Source: Lewinellaceae bacterium | GTDB lineage: Bacteria; Bacteroidota; Bacteroidia; Chitinophagales; Saprospiraceae | Assembly: GCA_947476195.1 (NCBI GenBank) | Contig: CANJPT010000002.1 | Location: 1 to 64,000, forward strand | Length of the DNA stretch: 64,000 nucleotides | Direction of reading: 5' to 3' | Part shown: positions 9,522 through 19,642 of the stretch, piece by piece | How the letters are laid out: each line of letters begins with the position of its first letter | Position numbering within the stretch: the stretch's first letter is position 1 | Position numbers and translations under genes: made by a program | Notes under the pieces: model-generated | What the model was told of the DNA's origin: nothing | Seen by the model: the letters and a program-made list of their open reading frames with translations, nothing else | Database searches by the model: none

Positions 9522-10568
9522 ATGGGAAATATAAAACAACAATACGACCCTCAGGTCCTGAAGCAACTGCCCTCCATCGTCAAACAGTACCAATTGCCCG
9601 ATACTCGCAAGGCAGTCATACAGATCCTCAACTCATTTTTGCCTTTTGTGGCAATCTGGGTGGCTATGTACTTCTTGATAGATGTTTCATTCTGGCTGGT
9701 CTTGCCTCTGGCAGCTATCAATGCGTTCTTTCTGGTTCGGATCTTTATCATACAACACGACTGTGGACACCAGTCCTTCACGGCTAACCGCAAAGCCAAC
9801 GACCTGATCGGAGAGCTTTGTGGTCTGATCAGTTTCATGCCCTATCGTTATTGGGCTAAAAGCCACAACTTCCACCACGGGCACAATGGCATCCTATGGG
9901 AACATCGCGATATTGGCGACATTAACTTACTGACCGTCAATGAGTTCAAAGCATTGTCCCGCTGGAAAAAAATCCATTACGCCCTCTTCCGTAGCTTTCC
10001 GGTCTTGTTCGTAATAGGTCCAGCCTGGTATTTGCTCATCCAAAACCGGTTTCCGCTGATTCGGCTGAAAGGCTGGGAGCATGCCCACCGTGCCTTGTTG
10101 AAACACAACCTTATGCTGATCGGCTTTCATGTTGGCATCATTTTATTGCTGGGCTACAAAGCTTTTTTGATGGTTCACTTGCCTATCTTGCTGTTCTTTG
10201 CAGTCATCGCGATCTGGTTTTTTTATGTCCAACATCAGCACGAGACCTCCTATAAAGCTTGGAAAGATAAGTGGGATTACATTCGTGCAGCAGTGCAGGG
10301 AAGTACTTTTTACAACCTTCCAAAGATATTTCATTGGCTCACAGGCAATATCGGGTACCACCATATACATCACCTCAACCCGCTGGTACCCAATTACCAG
10401 TTAGTTCGTTGCCACGAAGAAAATCCAATTATGGACCAGGTTGCAAACAAGATAAAATTCGTCGAAAGCCTGCGTTGCATGTTCAACAAACTCTGGGATG
10501 AAGAACAGGAGCGTATGATCACTTACCGTGAATACTTCCGGAAATATCGGACGAAAAAGGTAGCATAA
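9522..10568 (+). CDS. Fatty acid desaturase (membrane, histidine-box type)
   Basis: QHDCGHQSF, HNFHHGHNG and HHIHHLNP histidine boxes. Confidence 0.92.
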   Translation: MGNIKQQYDPQVLKQLPSIVKQYQLPDTRKAVIQILNSFLPFVAIWVAMYFLIDVSFWLVLPLAAINAFFLVRIFIIQHDCGHQSFTANRKANDLIGELCGLISFMPYRYWAKSHNFHHGHNGILWEHRDIGDINLLTVNEFKALSRWKKIHYALFRSFPVLFVIGPAWYLLIQNRFPLIRLKGWEHAHRALLKHNLMLIGFHVGIILLLGYKAFLMVHLPILLFFAVIAIWFFYVQHQHETSYKAWKDKWDYIRAAVQGSTFYNLPKIFHWLTGNIGYHHIHHLNPLVPNYQLVRCHEENPIMDQVANKIKFVESLRCMFNKLWDEEQERMITYREYFRKYRTKKVA

Positions 10569-10587
10569 ACCGTTTCAAGATAAAAGT

Positions 10588-10634
10588 AAAGCCTTTCAAG
10601 ATGCTGAAAATCAGCATTTTGAAAGGCTTTTTTT
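10588..10634 (+). terminator. Intrinsic terminator after desaturase
   Basis: aaagcctttcaagatgctgaaaatcagcattttgaaaggctttttt hairpin plus T-run. Confidence 0.8.
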
Positions 10635-10682
10635 ATGGCTTTAGAAGCCAAAATCAATTGGCTAAGAATGGCGGCCAAAAAC

Positions 10683-10713
10683 TTGCTTTTTAAAGAAATC
10701 AGCGGCACCTTTG
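10683..10713 (+). promoter_or_regulatory. Putative Bacteroidetes promoter TTG-N20-CACCTTTG
   Basis: ttg 10683-10685, cacctttg 10706-10713; 30 bp upstream of ATG 10743. Confidence 0.45.
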
Positions 10714-10742
10714 CATGGAATTTAACCAAATGGTTAATCTTT

Positions 10743-11369
10743 ATGAATAAGCTCGACAGCCAGATTGCTTTGCCCGATTCTACCGAAAAAAAGATCTTCA
10801 ATGCGGCACACGAAATGTTCACCCAAAAAGGGATGGACGGTGCGAAAATGCAGGAGATCGCCGATTTGGCTGGGATCAACAAAGCCTTACTTCACTATTA
10901 TTACAAAACCAAGGAGAAACTTTACGAGACTGTGGCGCGGGCCGTAATAGGGAAAGCAATACCCGTCATCCGCCAAATACTGGAAGGAGACCAGCCTCTG
11001 GAGGAAAAAATTCGGTACTTTATTGATTTTTATATCAGACTGATTTCAAGAAATCCATTTATTCCACTCTTCATCATTTCGGAGATCAATAAACACCCGG
11101 AACGGTTTTTCGAAAGTATTTTTCCAAAAGAATTGCCACACCCTGAGCTTTTTTTTCAACAAGTTGACGCAGAGATAGCAGCCAGACACATTCGCCCAAT
11201 CAACCCCAAACACTTAATTATCAATATTATATCCCTGTGCGTCTTCCCCTTTGTAGGTAAACCCATGATACGACTTGTATTGGGCATGAGTCCAGAAGAT
11301 ATGCACCTGTTTATGGCAGAACGAAAGACCCAAGTGACCAGTTTTGTCTTGGCTGCACTGCGCCCCTGA
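10743..11369 (+). CDS. TetR/AcrR family transcriptional regulator
   Basis: N-terminal HTH: KKIFNAAHEMFTQKGMDGAKMQEIADLAGINKALLHYYYKTKEKLYE. Confidence 0.92.
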   Translation: MNKLDSQIALPDSTEKKIFNAAHEMFTQKGMDGAKMQEIADLAGINKALLHYYYKTKEKLYETVARAVIGKAIPVIRQILEGDQPLEEKIRYFIDFYIRLISRNPFIPLFIISEINKHPERFFESIFPKELPHPELFFQQVDAEIAARHIRPINPKHLIINIISLCVFPFVGKPMIRLVLGMSPEDMHLFMAERKTQVTSFVLAALRP

Positions 11370-11445
11370 GCTTTGTACATAAGAATGCTCTTCCAGCACT
11401 ATTAACCTGCTGAACTTAGCGCTTAGGCAACAAATATTTTATAGC

Positions 11446-12723
11446 ATGAGATTAACCTTTCTTGTACCGCTTTTACTCCTTTTTTCAGGGGTTTGTGCCA
11501 TTGCACAACCTCTACCATTTACGGTAGAGCAATGCCGGATCCTTGCCAAACAAAACAGTCCGCTTCAGCAAAAGAAAGGGTACGCAGAAAGTATCAGTGC
11601 TTTGCAGGTCAGGAACTTACAAAGCAACTCGCTTCCGCGAATTCAATTTGGCGCCCAAGCGAGCTGGCAAAGTGATGTAATTGCGTTTCCGTTTGCCTTC
11701 CCTGGCGTAAATATCCTGGAAATACCCAAGGATCAGTACAAGTTATCTGCTGATATCGCCCAACGTATCTGGGACGGTGGTTCTGATCGGCATCTCCGGC
11801 AGCAACGCGAATTAGAGCGCGACCTTGCATCCGTCCAGGTAGATGTTGATGCTTTTTCGCTCCGAGAAATCGTGACGGATCTTTATTTTAAAGCCCTATT
11901 GTTGCAGGAAACCGGGGAAGTTCTGGTCTCTTCCAAAGAAGACTTAGAAACCCGGCTCAAGCAAGCTGAAGCCGCTGTAGCCGAAGGCATTGCACTGCGC
12001 AGTTCCGCCGATCAGATTAAAATACAGATCTTAAAAACCCAACAACAAATTATTGCTACGCAATCTGATTACGAAACCCTACTGAAAATCCTGGCAACAT
12101 GGGTAGGACAAAATGTCGTTCCTGCTGCATTGGCTCCAGAAAGTGGCCAAATCAAACCAGCTGAACCAACAAGCTTAGGCATAAACCGTCCTGAATATGC
12201 CCTTTTTCTACTCCAAAAAAGGGGCCTGCGCCTTGGTAAAGAAGCGCTTGATGTACATAGCCAACCACGTTTTGATGCCTTTTTACAAGTGGGGGCTGGC
12301 CGACCCAATCCACTTAACTTTTTTGAAACCGGATTTAAGCCGTTTTTTATGGTAGGCCTTCGTGCTGCCTGGACACCTGTTGACTGGGGAAACAAAAGAC
12401 GGGAGTCGCAAGTATTTGATTTACAGATGAAAAACGTGGATGTTCAGCGACAGTTTTTTGACCAGAAACTGGGAGCCAATATCCTCAAGGACCAGGCAGA
12501 TGAGCAAAAGTGGAAAGAACAGCTGACACAGGATGATGCTATTATTACACTTCAAACAGATATTATTGGCAGAGCGGATGCCCAGGTAAAAAATGGTATC
12601 ATGTCCGTTACCGATTATCTTACCCAATTAATGCTATTGACTCAGGCCAAATTGACCCGTAAAACGCATGAAGTGATAATCGTGTACTCAAGAGAAATGC
12701 AACTGGCGAAGTTGGGAGGTTGA
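11446..12723 (+). CDS. TolC-family outer membrane efflux protein
   Basis: Signal peptide; FTVEQCRILAKQNSPLQQ; repeated coiled-coil OEP pattern; operon context. Confidence 0.88.
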   Translation: MRLTFLVPLLLLFSGVCAIAQPLPFTVEQCRILAKQNSPLQQKKGYAESISALQVRNLQSNSLPRIQFGAQASWQSDVIAFPFAFPGVNILEIPKDQYKLSADIAQRIWDGGSDRHLRQQRELERDLASVQVDVDAFSLREIVTDLYFKALLLQETGEVLVSSKEDLETRLKQAEAAVAEGIALRSSADQIKIQILKTQQQIIATQSDYETLLKILATWVGQNVVPAALAPESGQIKPAEPTSLGINRPEYALFLLQKRGLRLGKEALDVHSQPRFDAFLQVGAGRPNPLNFFETGFKPFFMVGLRAAWTPVDWGNKRRESQVFDLQMKNVDVQRQFFDQKLGANILKDQADEQKWKEQLTQDDAIITLQTDIIGRADAQVKNGIMSVTDYLTQLMLLTQAKLTRKTHEVIIVYSREMQLAKLGG

Positions 12724-12795
12724 ACCGATCGAACTTTGCTTCGGCATTAGGTTCCAGAAACTATTCTAATGGGCTATTTTTCAAATATACAAACA

Positions 12796-13737
12796 ATGAA
12801 TCTTAAACTTTTGATCGGCGGTCTGCTTACCCTCACAGCCCACCTGGCTTGTTCAAAATTCGCGCCTAAAGCTGACGCATACGGCAATTTCGAAGCAGAA
12901 GAACGCATCGTCAGTGCCGAAGCAAGCGGTAAAATCCTGACCCTGAACCTCGAAGAAGGCCAGGATCTGAAAGCTGGTCAGCAGATTGGTGGTATTGACT
13001 CCACACAGATCTCCTTGAAACGAGCGCAACTGCTCGCCAGTATTCGCGCTGTGGTGGCCAAAAGCCCTGCCATTGGAGCACAACTGGCCGTTTTTGAAAA
13101 ACAAACAGCCGCCGTTCGACAACAACTCACCACACTGGAGCACGAAAAACGCCGCATAGAAAGCCTACTCAGAAACGATGCTGCTACGCCCAAACAACTG
13201 GACGACCTGAACGCTCAGATCGAAGCAGCACAACGGCAAATGGAGGTGATTGGAGAGCAAAAAACGGCCTCAAATGCAACTTTAGGCGTTCAGAAGAATG
13301 GCTTACTGGCCGAAGTTCTGCCACTGCAAAAACAGATTGCTCAACTGGACGACCAGCTGGCCAAGAGCCGTATCATAAACCCCATGGATGGCGTCGTACT
13401 GGTAAAATATGCTGAGCCGGGCGAGATCACCAGCTTTGGCAAACCTTTATACAAAGTGGCTGATATGACGACACTAACCCTACGTGCTTATGTTGCAGGA
13501 GATCAATTACCAAACATTAAGTTGGGTCAGGAAGTGAAGGTTTTGATAGATGTTTCGGATGGAAAACAGCAAGAATATAGTGGAAAAATACGTTGGATTT
13601 CATCCAGAGCAGAGTTTACACCTAAGGTTATTCAGACGAAGGAGGAGCGGGTGAATCTGGTGTATGCTGTGAAGATTTCGGTACTTAATGAGACTGGAGT
13701 ATTGAAGATCGGAATGCCGGCAGAGGTTAAGTTTTGA
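12796..13737 (+). CDS. HlyD-family periplasmic adaptor (likely lipoprotein)
   Basis: LTAHLAC lipobox; SAEASGKILTLNLEEGQDLKAGQQIGGID; coiled coil; INPMDGVVLVKYAEPGEI. Confidence 0.9.
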   Translation: MNLKLLIGGLLTLTAHLACSKFAPKADAYGNFEAEERIVSAEASGKILTLNLEEGQDLKAGQQIGGIDSTQISLKRAQLLASIRAVVAKSPAIGAQLAVFEKQTAAVRQQLTTLEHEKRRIESLLRNDAATPKQLDDLNAQIEAAQRQMEVIGEQKTASNATLGVQKNGLLAEVLPLQKQIAQLDDQLAKSRIINPMDGVVLVKYAEPGEITSFGKPLYKVADMTTLTLRAYVAGDQLPNIKLGQEVKVLIDVSDGKQQEYSGKIRWISSRAEFTPKVIQTKEERVNLVYAVKISVLNETGVLKIGMPAEVKF

Positions 13738-13752
13738 CTTTTTTTGTTTATT

Positions 13753-13844
13753 GACAGGAATTACAGAATAAACAGGATTAAGAGGGGTGTCGGCGAAGCC
13801 GACAATTCGGCCTCACACATCCTGTTTATCCTGTAAATCCTGTC
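13753..13844. repeat. Nested hairpin repeat, left of the GxxExxY gene
   Basis: gacagg...aacaggat...ggggtgtcggcgaagccgaca...atcctgtttatcctgtaaatcctgtc. Confidence 0.9.
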
Positions 13845-13860
13845 AAAAAAATAAACATCA

Positions 13861-14250
13861 CTAGTCTTCAGCACTACCCTTGGGCAGATAAAGGCGGTAT
13901 TTGCGTTTTACTTCCACTTTGGAAGGGCCAAAATTGAGTAGCAAACCAACCTCCGTCTTTGTAGCCGTAAGATAGTTGACCAACTGAACCTCATGCTCTT
14001 CGGCTAAATTGCGCACAGACTTTAATTCAACAATAATTTGATTTGCTACCCATAGATCAGTTTGATATTCGCCAACTACTTCTTGTTCATAGTAGACTAC
14101 AAGTTGCGATTGTTGTATAACGGTGAAGCCATTTTTTAAAAGTTCAATGCGCATTGCATTTTCATACACTTTTTCTAAAAAGCCAAAACCTAGGGTGTTG
14201 TGTACTTTGTAAGCGGCAGAGATGATTTTACTGGTAATTTGGTCGTTCAT
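13861..14250 (-). CDS. GxxExxY family protein
   Basis: IISAAYKVHNTLGFGFLEKVYENAM (GFLEKVYENA) and DLWVANQIIVELKSV motifs. Confidence 0.92.
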   Translation of the reverse strand: MNDQITSKIISAAYKVHNTLGFGFLEKVYENAMRIELLKNGFTVIQQSQLVVYYEQEVVGEYQTDLWVANQIIVELKSVRNLAEEHEVQLVNYLTATKTEVGLLLNFGPSKVEVKRKYRLYLPKGSAED

Positions 14251-14300
14251 TTTATTTGATTTTTCTGTGATAAGGAATTGTACACGATGGATTTTTTTTT

Positions 14301-14373
14301 GACAGGATGAACAGGATTTTTAGAGGGGTGTCGGCGAAGCCGACAACATCCTGTTCATCCTGTTCATCCTGTC
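14301..14373. repeat. Nested hairpin repeat, right of the GxxExxY gene
   Basis: gacaggatgaacaggat...ggggtgtcggcgaagccgaca...atcctgttcatcctgttcatcctgtc. Confidence 0.9.
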
Positions 14374-14417
14374 AAAAAAAAGCCCGTATTGCCTTTCAAA
14401 AATAAAGAAAAAAAACC

Positions 14418-15338
14418 GTGTCTCAAATAATACTCGAAAATATATCCAAATCATACGGCCCGCTTCTCGCAGCGCAGGATATCAGCTTTGAAGTGTCCAA
14501 AGGTGAGATATTTGGCCTGATCGGACCTGATGGCGCAGGGAAAACCACGTTATTCCGAATACTTGCCACACTCCTATTAGCGGATAGCGGCACTGCCCGT
14601 ATATGCGGCTTGGATTGTGTGAAGGAATATCGGCAGATCCGAAAGATCATTGGTTATATGCCTGGGCGTTTTTCGCTTTATCAGGACCTCACAGTGGAAG
14701 AAAACCTGGAGTTTTTTGCAGCAGTTTTTGGCTCCAGTATTAAAGCAAATTACGACCTGATCGCACCCATATATGTACAGATAGAGCCTTTCAAGAACCG
14801 CAGGGCAGGTGCACTTTCAGGTGGTATGAAACAGAAACTTGCCCTTTGTTGTGCGCTTATTCATAAACCCGAGGTATTGTTTTTGGATGAACCTGGCACA
14901 GGCGTTGACCCGGTTAGCCGACAAGAATTCTGGGAAATGCTTGCCAGCCTTCGGGCGCACGGGATTACGATGCTCGTCAGTACGCCCAATATGGACGAGG
15001 CTGAACTCTGCGATCGGGTGGCCCTGTTGCAAAAAGGAAAGATCATGGCTATTGATACGCCAAAGGGGATTACTTCGGGATTTAAAAGCCCTTTGTTGGC
15101 TGTCCGGTCTGTAGATATGTATCAATTGATCAAAGACTTACGCGATATGGAAGGGGTGGCAGATTGTTATGCTTTTGGCGAATATGCGCACCTTAAATTT
15201 AGGGAGAGTACAACATTAAGTCTTACCCTCACTAACGAGATTCTGGCTTTTTTAAACGCCAAAAACCATCAAAATATAGAGATAAAACCCGTCCAGGCGA
15301 CCATAGAAGACTGCTTTATCGAATTCATAAAGCACTAA
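14418..15338 (+). CDS. ABC transporter ATP-binding protein (GTG start)
   Basis: GPDGAGKTT, LSGGMKQKLALC, VLFLDEPGTGVDP. Confidence 0.92.
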   Translation: MSQIILENISKSYGPLLAAQDISFEVSKGEIFGLIGPDGAGKTTLFRILATLLLADSGTARICGLDCVKEYRQIRKIIGYMPGRFSLYQDLTVEENLEFFAAVFGSSIKANYDLIAPIYVQIEPFKNRRAGALSGGMKQKLALCCALIHKPEVLFLDEPGTGVDPVSRQEFWEMLASLRAHGITMLVSTPNMDEAELCDRVALLQKGKIMAIDTPKGITSGFKSPLLAVRSVDMYQLIKDLRDMEGVADCYAFGEYAHLKFRESTTLSLTLTNEILAFLNAKNHQNIEIKPVQATIEDCFIEFIKH

Positions 15339-15384
15339 ATAGATCGTTTAAAATGGATTACAACCTCATTCAACTCTTCCGATC

Positions 15385-16104
15385 ATGAGCATCATTTCCA
15401 CCGAAAAACTGACCCGAAGTTTCGGTGCCTTTACCGCCGTAAACGCCATAACTTTTGATGTTAAGGAGGGCGAAATATTCGGCTTCCTCGGAGCCAATGG
15501 TGCGGGTAAAACCACAGCTTTAAAAATGCTCACCGGTTTGCTTGCACCAACTTCAGGAAAAGCCATGGTGGCTGGCTATGACGTCTGGCGTGAACCAGAA
15601 CAGGTAAAACGGCGCATTGGTTATATGAGTCAGCGATTCAGCCTGTATGAAGACCTAACTATACGTGAAAATATCAGGCTTTTTGGCGGGATTTATGGGC
15701 TTAGATTGGCTGATATCAAAACAAAAACCGCCAGATTGCTTGAAAAACTAGCGCTCGAAGCAGATGCAGACAAACTCGTTGGGGCACTTCCTTTGGGCTG
15801 GAAACAAAAACTTGCCTTTTCTGTAGCCCTGCTCCATGAACCCCGAATCGTATTTTTGGATGAACCAACCAGCGGTGTGGACCCACTCACACGCCGTCAG
15901 TTTTGGGAATTAATTTATGAAGCCGCACACATCGGTGTAACCCTTATGGTAACCACCCACTTCATGGAAGAGGCTGAATATTGCGGCCGGGTTAGCATGA
16001 TGGTTGACGGGAGAATTGAAGCCCTGGATACTCCACGCAATTTGAAGACACAATATGATGCAAAGAACATGGATGAGGTGTTCCGAAAAATTGCAAGAGG
16101 ATAA
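15385..16104 (+). CDS. ABC transporter ATP-binding protein
   Basis: GANGAGKTT, IVFLDEPTSGVDPLTRRQFW. Confidence 0.92.
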   Translation: MSIISTEKLTRSFGAFTAVNAITFDVKEGEIFGFLGANGAGKTTALKMLTGLLAPTSGKAMVAGYDVWREPEQVKRRIGYMSQRFSLYEDLTIRENIRLFGGIYGLRLADIKTKTARLLEKLALEADADKLVGALPLGWKQKLAFSVALLHEPRIVFLDEPTSGVDPLTRRQFWELIYEAAHIGVTLMVTTHFMEEAEYCGRVSMMVDGRIEALDTPRNLKTQYDAKNMDEVFRKIARG

Positions 16105-16152
16105 AGTAAATCAAACTAAACCTGCTTCGGAACAGCGTTCCGGGATATTCAT

Positions 16153-17262
16153 ATGAACCGTTTTTCCGCATTTGTCCAAAAAGAATTTCGCCACATCCTG
16201 CGTGATCGGCGGACACTGCTCATTCTGTTCGGAATGCCCGTGGTACAGGTGTTGCTTTTCGGTTTTGTGCTTACAAACGAAATCAAAAATGCTAATATAG
16301 CTGTCTTAGATCCATCCAAAGATCTGGAGAGTATTGCACTGACGAGCAAACTCATGTCGAGTGGGTACTTCCATTTGGAAAAAATGCTTGACTCCCCAAG
16401 CGAGCTTGATCCTGCATTTCGCAGTGGAAAAATTAAAATGGCCATCGTGTATCCGCCAGATTTTGCCAGGCAATTGCAAGCTGGCACTGCTCAGCTTCAA
16501 CTCATCGGCGATGCCAGTGACCCCAATACCGCGACTACCCTGATCAACTATGCTAACGCTACGATTGCCGATTACCAACAAGAAAAGGCTGTTAATAGCG
16601 GGGTTATTCCTGTCAAATCCCTTATGGTTGTCCAAACCCGAATGCGTTATAATCCCGAGCAAAAAGGCGTCTTTAACTTTGTACCTGGCGTAATGACCCT
16701 TATCCTCATGCTAGTAGCGGCTATGATGACCAGTATCACCATCGCAAAGGAAAAAGAATTGGGCACTATGGAGGTGTTGCTCGTATCGCCCCTGCAGCCC
16801 ATTCAGATCATTCTTGGAAAAACAGCACCTTATCTTGTATTGACCCTCCTTAATGCTTTCATCGTAGTACTTTTAGGCATATTTGTATTCGGAATGCCAT
16901 TGCGTGGCTCCATCTTTTTACTCGCTGCCGAGTGCGTTTTGTATATGTTTGTGGCGCTATCATTGGGTATTTTCATCAGTACCAAGGCAAAGGATCAAAT
17001 GACGGCTATGTTTATTTCGGCCTTGGGCTTGATGATGCCTACCATGCTGCTTTCTGGATTCATTTTTCCCCGTGAAAGCATGCCTGTACCACTTCAGGTC
17101 ATCGGCAATGTAATTCCGGCTACCTGGTTCAATCCTATCATCAAAGGAATAATGATCAAAGGCGTAGGACTAGATGTCCTTTGGAAACAAACACTGGTAT
17201 TAGGCGCAATGGCGGTATTCTTTCTCGGTCTTAGTTTGAAGAACTTTAAAGACCGGCTTTAA
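16153..17262 (+). CDS. ABC-2 type transporter permease
   Basis: FVQKEFRHILRDRRTLLILFGMPVVQVLLFGF; KEKELGTMEVLLVSPLQP. Confidence 0.92.
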   Translation: MNRFSAFVQKEFRHILRDRRTLLILFGMPVVQVLLFGFVLTNEIKNANIAVLDPSKDLESIALTSKLMSSGYFHLEKMLDSPSELDPAFRSGKIKMAIVYPPDFARQLQAGTAQLQLIGDASDPNTATTLINYANATIADYQQEKAVNSGVIPVKSLMVVQTRMRYNPEQKGVFNFVPGVMTLILMLVAAMMTSITIAKEKELGTMEVLLVSPLQPIQIILGKTAPYLVLTLLNAFIVVLLGIFVFGMPLRGSIFLLAAECVLYMFVALSLGIFISTKAKDQMTAMFISALGLMMPTMLLSGFIFPRESMPVPLQVIGNVIPATWFNPIIKGIMIKGVGLDVLWKQTLVLGAMAVFFLGLSLKNFKDRL

Positions 17263-17389
17263 GAGCTTGTTCGGGGTTTTTCTAAAATGATTTCTTAAAT
17301 TCGGCTAAGAAAATTATCTTTTAAAAAGCACTGCGTTACAAGGTTGTCTTACAAAAGAGACCTTTAGCACATACTAAGATTAAAAAAAA

Positions 17390-17415
17390 ACGCCTCCTGA
17401 GCAATTTGGAGGCGT
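17390..17415. terminator. Bidirectional intrinsic terminator between convergent genes
   Basis: aaaaaaaaacgcctcc-tgagcaattt-ggaggcgtttttt. Confidence 0.85.
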
Positions 17416-17441
17416 TTTTTGATCTACAGCGTTCACGGAAA

Positions 17442-19640
17442 TCAATGTTGGACTACGAATATCTTTGATCTGCTGCCCCTAGCTGTTGTGACCGTTAGGA
17501 TCATTAACCCATTAGGGAGGGTATGAACTGGCAGGTCAAGTAGGAATCCTTTTTCATCTGCGCACCCTTCACGGCTCATAAGGACTTGTCCAGTACCTGC
17601 ATTCACGATCTTAATCAACAATTTATTATTGGTGATATCCTCATCCTGTACGCTCAAAATACTGGAAACAGGATTAGGGCTTAGCACCAAAGTATTATTC
17701 TCCAAAAAGGCCTCTGTTGTACCTGAAGTCGAAGCTATCTCGATATTAGAGGTGAACTCATTGGTAAAATTACCTGTAGTTTGCACAATGATACCCACTA
17801 CATTGTTTCTGATCTTGAGATACGGATTTGGAACTCCAAACAAGCCACCAGCCATACCATTGCCACCATCATCTACAACCTTCAAATGATAACAACCAGG
17901 TCCGGGCAGATTGGCATTTATCACAAAATGCTGATTGCTTTGATACGCGCCTGCATCGGTTGGGCTCGCACTACCCAGGCCACCGCCATTGGGTCCAACG
18001 GCCATGTTGCCGCCGGAAAATAGTATATCCCCTGCGTCATTGGTAATTTGCCAATAGAGTTCGTAGCCTTTTGCGTCAGTTTGAATGTCCACCAACCAAT
18101 TGGCAGCCAAAGTTTTTCGCCGGAATGCAGTCCTGATGACCTCATTTTTGAAGTCATATTCGTCCATTTTATCATTAACGCTTATGAGCCTGACTTTGAT
18201 TTCGTCTGTACCAGGAACCGTTACCGCAGGCAGATTGATGTCCATACTGTTGCCCACCGGCAGCGTACCCGTCCAAGTGTAGTCAGGGTAGGTTTCGTTT
18301 TGTCCTTTGGTCGAAAAAACCATTTTGGCTATACTATTCCGGCCAATGTTTTGGATCCTCAGCTTTGGAATAAAACTGTAAGCAAAACAAAAATCGGCAG
18401 GGAACGGCTGCATCGATAAAATGGCCGCATTATTCTCAATACCCGGGCTATCATGCAGACCAAAAGGGGTAGTTTCTTCTGAAAGGAAAGCCCCCCCCTG
18501 AAGTAAAATGGAAGCATCCGCTTTTCTGAGTTTATAGTATGCATTTCCATATAGGCCATCATTGTTTCGATCGTAGATGGAAAAAGCATAGCAGTCGTTG
18601 GATGGGAGTGCAATTTGGTATGTATGCAAGCTATTCGGAGCAGAAAAGCTCGCTTCAGCAGATTCTGTGGGGTATTTAACTTGCCGGTTACCGTCATAGT
18701 AAAGCACCTTTCCCTGGCTGTTGGTCAGTTCCCAATAGGTCTCGAATGGGTAAGCATCTAATTGCAATTCCAGTTTCAAAACTGCAGTACTCGTGCTTTG
18801 CGCAACTTTAATATCTGCATTATACTGGTTATTGCCGGGATCACTGTCTGCAATGCCATTCGGGTTTTCTATCTTGATTTTTAATGCTGTATTTTGATCA
18901 ATAAACAGGGAGTCGAAAACAATCTCAGCTATGTGATAAGCGGGCAAATCACCGGTCCAGTTAATCTGCTGGACGGTATTGCCATTGAGTTGAAGACTCA
19001 CCGTTGCTGAAGTCAGGTTTTGCAACCCGGAATTCTGCATGACGATCGTAGGTGGAAAATGTAAGTTCCCACAAAATTCACCTTCAAAACCCTTGTATTG
19101 CATCACACTCGCATTGACCGTTCCATTGGCCACAGGACAACTACTGGCATAATCAACTATAGTCGGAAGCGGAACTTGATCGATTAGTGTTACCCTCCTG
19201 TTTGGGCAAATCATGTAAATAGTCGGATAAAAATTGATGGCAAATACCTCCGCAATATCCCGGCTGTCGATGATTGGATAGGGCGTGCCCTCAACCCAAT
19301 TCCCCTGAGTATTGGTGCCGGTACCCTGGAGATCTGCCAGGGTAGTCATTTTGTCCCCTTCAATGAGAAAAACCATCGAGGTTCCAGTACCGTTAGGGCC
19401 ATAGAGTTCATAATAGTTCTCCAACACACCAGAGCTGTGATATTGCCAACATGGTGCACACCACGTAGCAGAAATATCCAAGACGACCGATTTGCCTTGG
19501 TCTAGTATGTCATAGAGATGCCATTCTACGCCATTGATATCCTTGGCGGTGAAATCGGGGGCGATGCTACCGTCTACCAATTGCCCAAAAGCAGATTGAA
19601 AGCAGAGTAGAAATAGGATGCTACTGAGTATGCTTTTCAT
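17442..19640 (-). CDS. Secreted protein with thioredoxin-like N-terminal domain and T9SS C-terminal sorting domain
   Basis: Signal peptide; PDFTAKDINGVEWHLYDILDQGKSVVLDISATWCAPCW; C-terminus LSPNPVSSILSV...LPNGLMILTVTTARGSRSKIFVVQ. Confidence 0.85.
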   Translation of the reverse strand: MKSILSSILFLLCFQSAFGQLVDGSIAPDFTAKDINGVEWHLYDILDQGKSVVLDISATWCAPCWQYHSSGVLENYYELYGPNGTGTSMVFLIEGDKMTTLADLQGTGTNTQGNWVEGTPYPIIDSRDIAEVFAINFYPTIYMICPNRRVTLIDQVPLPTIVDYASSCPVANGTVNASVMQYKGFEGEFCGNLHFPPTIVMQNSGLQNLTSATVSLQLNGNTVQQINWTGDLPAYHIAEIVFDSLFIDQNTALKIKIENPNGIADSDPGNNQYNADIKVAQSTSTAVLKLELQLDAYPFETYWELTNSQGKVLYYDGNRQVKYPTESAEASFSAPNSLHTYQIALPSNDCYAFSIYDRNNDGLYGNAYYKLRKADASILLQGGAFLSEETTPFGLHDSPGIENNAAILSMQPFPADFCFAYSFIPKLRIQNIGRNSIAKMVFSTKGQNETYPDYTWTGTLPVGNSMDINLPAVTVPGTDEIKVRLISVNDKMDEYDFKNEVIRTAFRRKTLAANWLVDIQTDAKGYELYWQITNDAGDILFSGGNMAVGPNGGGLGSASPTDAGAYQSNQHFVINANLPGPGCYHLKVVDDGGNGMAGGLFGVPNPYLKIRNNVVGIIVQTTGNFTNEFTSNIEIASTSGTTEAFLENNTLVLSPNPVSSILSVQDEDITNNKLLIKIVNAGTGQVLMSREGCADEKGFLLDLPVHTLPNGLMILTVTTARGSRSKIFVVQH

Positions 19641-19642
19641 AT

